From assembly GCA_023395695.1 (NCBI GenBank), contig JAEWYJ010000131.1, forward strand, positions 1-5,455: a stretch of 5,455 nucleotides of DNA, read 5' to 3'. Both the position numbers and the translations under genes were made by a program. A model generated the notes under the pieces. That model had not been told where the DNA came from, did not search any database, and saw only the letters and a list, made by a program, of their open reading frames with translations. Of this stretch, positions 5,272-5,455 are shown in pieces; the first letter of the stretch is position 1, and each line of letters opens with the position of its first letter. The DNA is from Bacillota bacterium (lineage in GTDB: Bacteria > Bacillota > Clostridia > Oscillospirales > Ruminococcaceae).

Positions 5272-5349
5272 TGATAGAACTTTAGGCAAGTGATTCTTTA
5301 AAAATTGGCATAATCTCATAAAAGCAGCGCTGTGGCCAATACTATGGGC

Positions 5350-5357
5350 GAGGTGAT
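5350..5357 (+). promoter_or_regulatory. Ribosome binding site of the gene starting at 5362
   Basis: GAGGTGAT matches the extended Shine-Dalgarno consensus, and its GAGG core ends 8 nt before the ATG. This is the main evidence that the short open frame at the window edge is a real gene. A possible -10 (CATAAT, 5309-5314) lies upstream, without a clear -35. Confidence 0.7.
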
Positions 5358-5361
5358 TTTT

Positions 5362-5455
5362 ATGTCGAAAGCCAGTGTATATTTTACCGTGACCAATGTC
5401 AACGGCAGACATGACGTTAAGCAGCTCAAGCGAGAATTGGATACCTTCAGAGGGG
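5362..5455 (+). CDS. N-terminus of a small HMA-fold-like protein (cut by window end)
   Basis: The frame starts with ATG at 5362, has a strong ribosome binding site, and stays open to the end of the window (31 complete codons). The translation starts MSKASVYFTVTNVNG and continues with a charged helix (HDVKQLKRELDTFRG). The pattern of a first strand, a loop, a helix and a short turn beginning FRG resembles the first half of a heavy-metal-associated (HMA, copper-chaperone-like) domain, in which a strand is followed by GMTCxxC, a helix and LPGV. Here the loop reads TNVNGRHD, so the metal-binding CxxC is missing. It may be a degenerate HMA-like protein with a non-metal role. The strong terminator before it suggests its own transcription unit. 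The assignment rests on very few residues; the existence of the gene is more certain than its family. Confidence 0.6.
   Translation, partial: MSKASVYFTVTNVNGRHDVKQLKRELDTFRG

Noticed and set aside
1..5455. CRISPR arrays, insertion sequences, tRNA or rRNA genes
   Set aside because: No regularly spaced repeats, transposase-like frames or tRNA-like cloverleaf sequence were seen.

Overview
The window looks like part of a chromosome from an anaerobic Gram-positive of the class Clostridia (Oscillospiraceae-like). This is inferred from roughly balanced base composition, strong AGGAGG-type ribosome binding sites, hairpin terminators with the A-run/T-run layout common in that group, and family-level resemblance of the proteins. 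No gene settles the species. All supported genes lie on the plus strand.

Bases 2-3481 form a likely four-gene metabolic cassette. It holds the C-terminal two thirds of a TRAP-transporter solute-binding protein (dctP type), a YdiB/AroE-type quinate/shikimate dehydrogenase, an AEC-family membrane transporter, and a TIM-barrel protein of the sugar phosphate isomerase/epimerase (AP endonuclease 2-like) superfamily with a complete metal-binding set. Gaps are short (65, 67 and 12-21 nt). A perfect hairpin without a U-run separates dctP from the dehydrogenase, and a 20-bp hairpin closes the cassette at 3525-3568. A coherent reading, which is inference, is uptake of a hydroxylated cyclic carboxylate such as quinate or shikimate by the TRAP system, NAD-linked oxidation by the dehydrogenase, and further conversion by the TIM-barrel enzyme. 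The TIM-barrel step could be a 3-dehydroshikimate dehydratase-like reaction or an epimerisation.

Bases 3482-4090 are a 609-nt stretch with no convincing gene. It holds the cassette terminator, scattered promoter-like elements, an inverted repeat, and then a likely promoter with a perfect TTGACA (3831). A roughly 220-nt leader follows. Inside the leader, about 130 nt before the next start codon, sits an intrinsic-terminator-like hairpin followed by six T (3921-3957), preceded by a second hairpin (3887-3909) with which it could alternate. This looks like an attenuator and is the most interesting non-coding signal here.

Bases 4091-5203 encode a full-length alanine dehydrogenase (ald) with all expected catalytic residues, ending in a strong 15-bp terminator hairpin (5233-5271). 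At 5362 a new gene begins with a good ribosome binding site and runs off the window. Its first 31 residues resemble a heavy-metal-associated (HMA)-like fold, but the metal-binding CxxC is absent where it would be expected.
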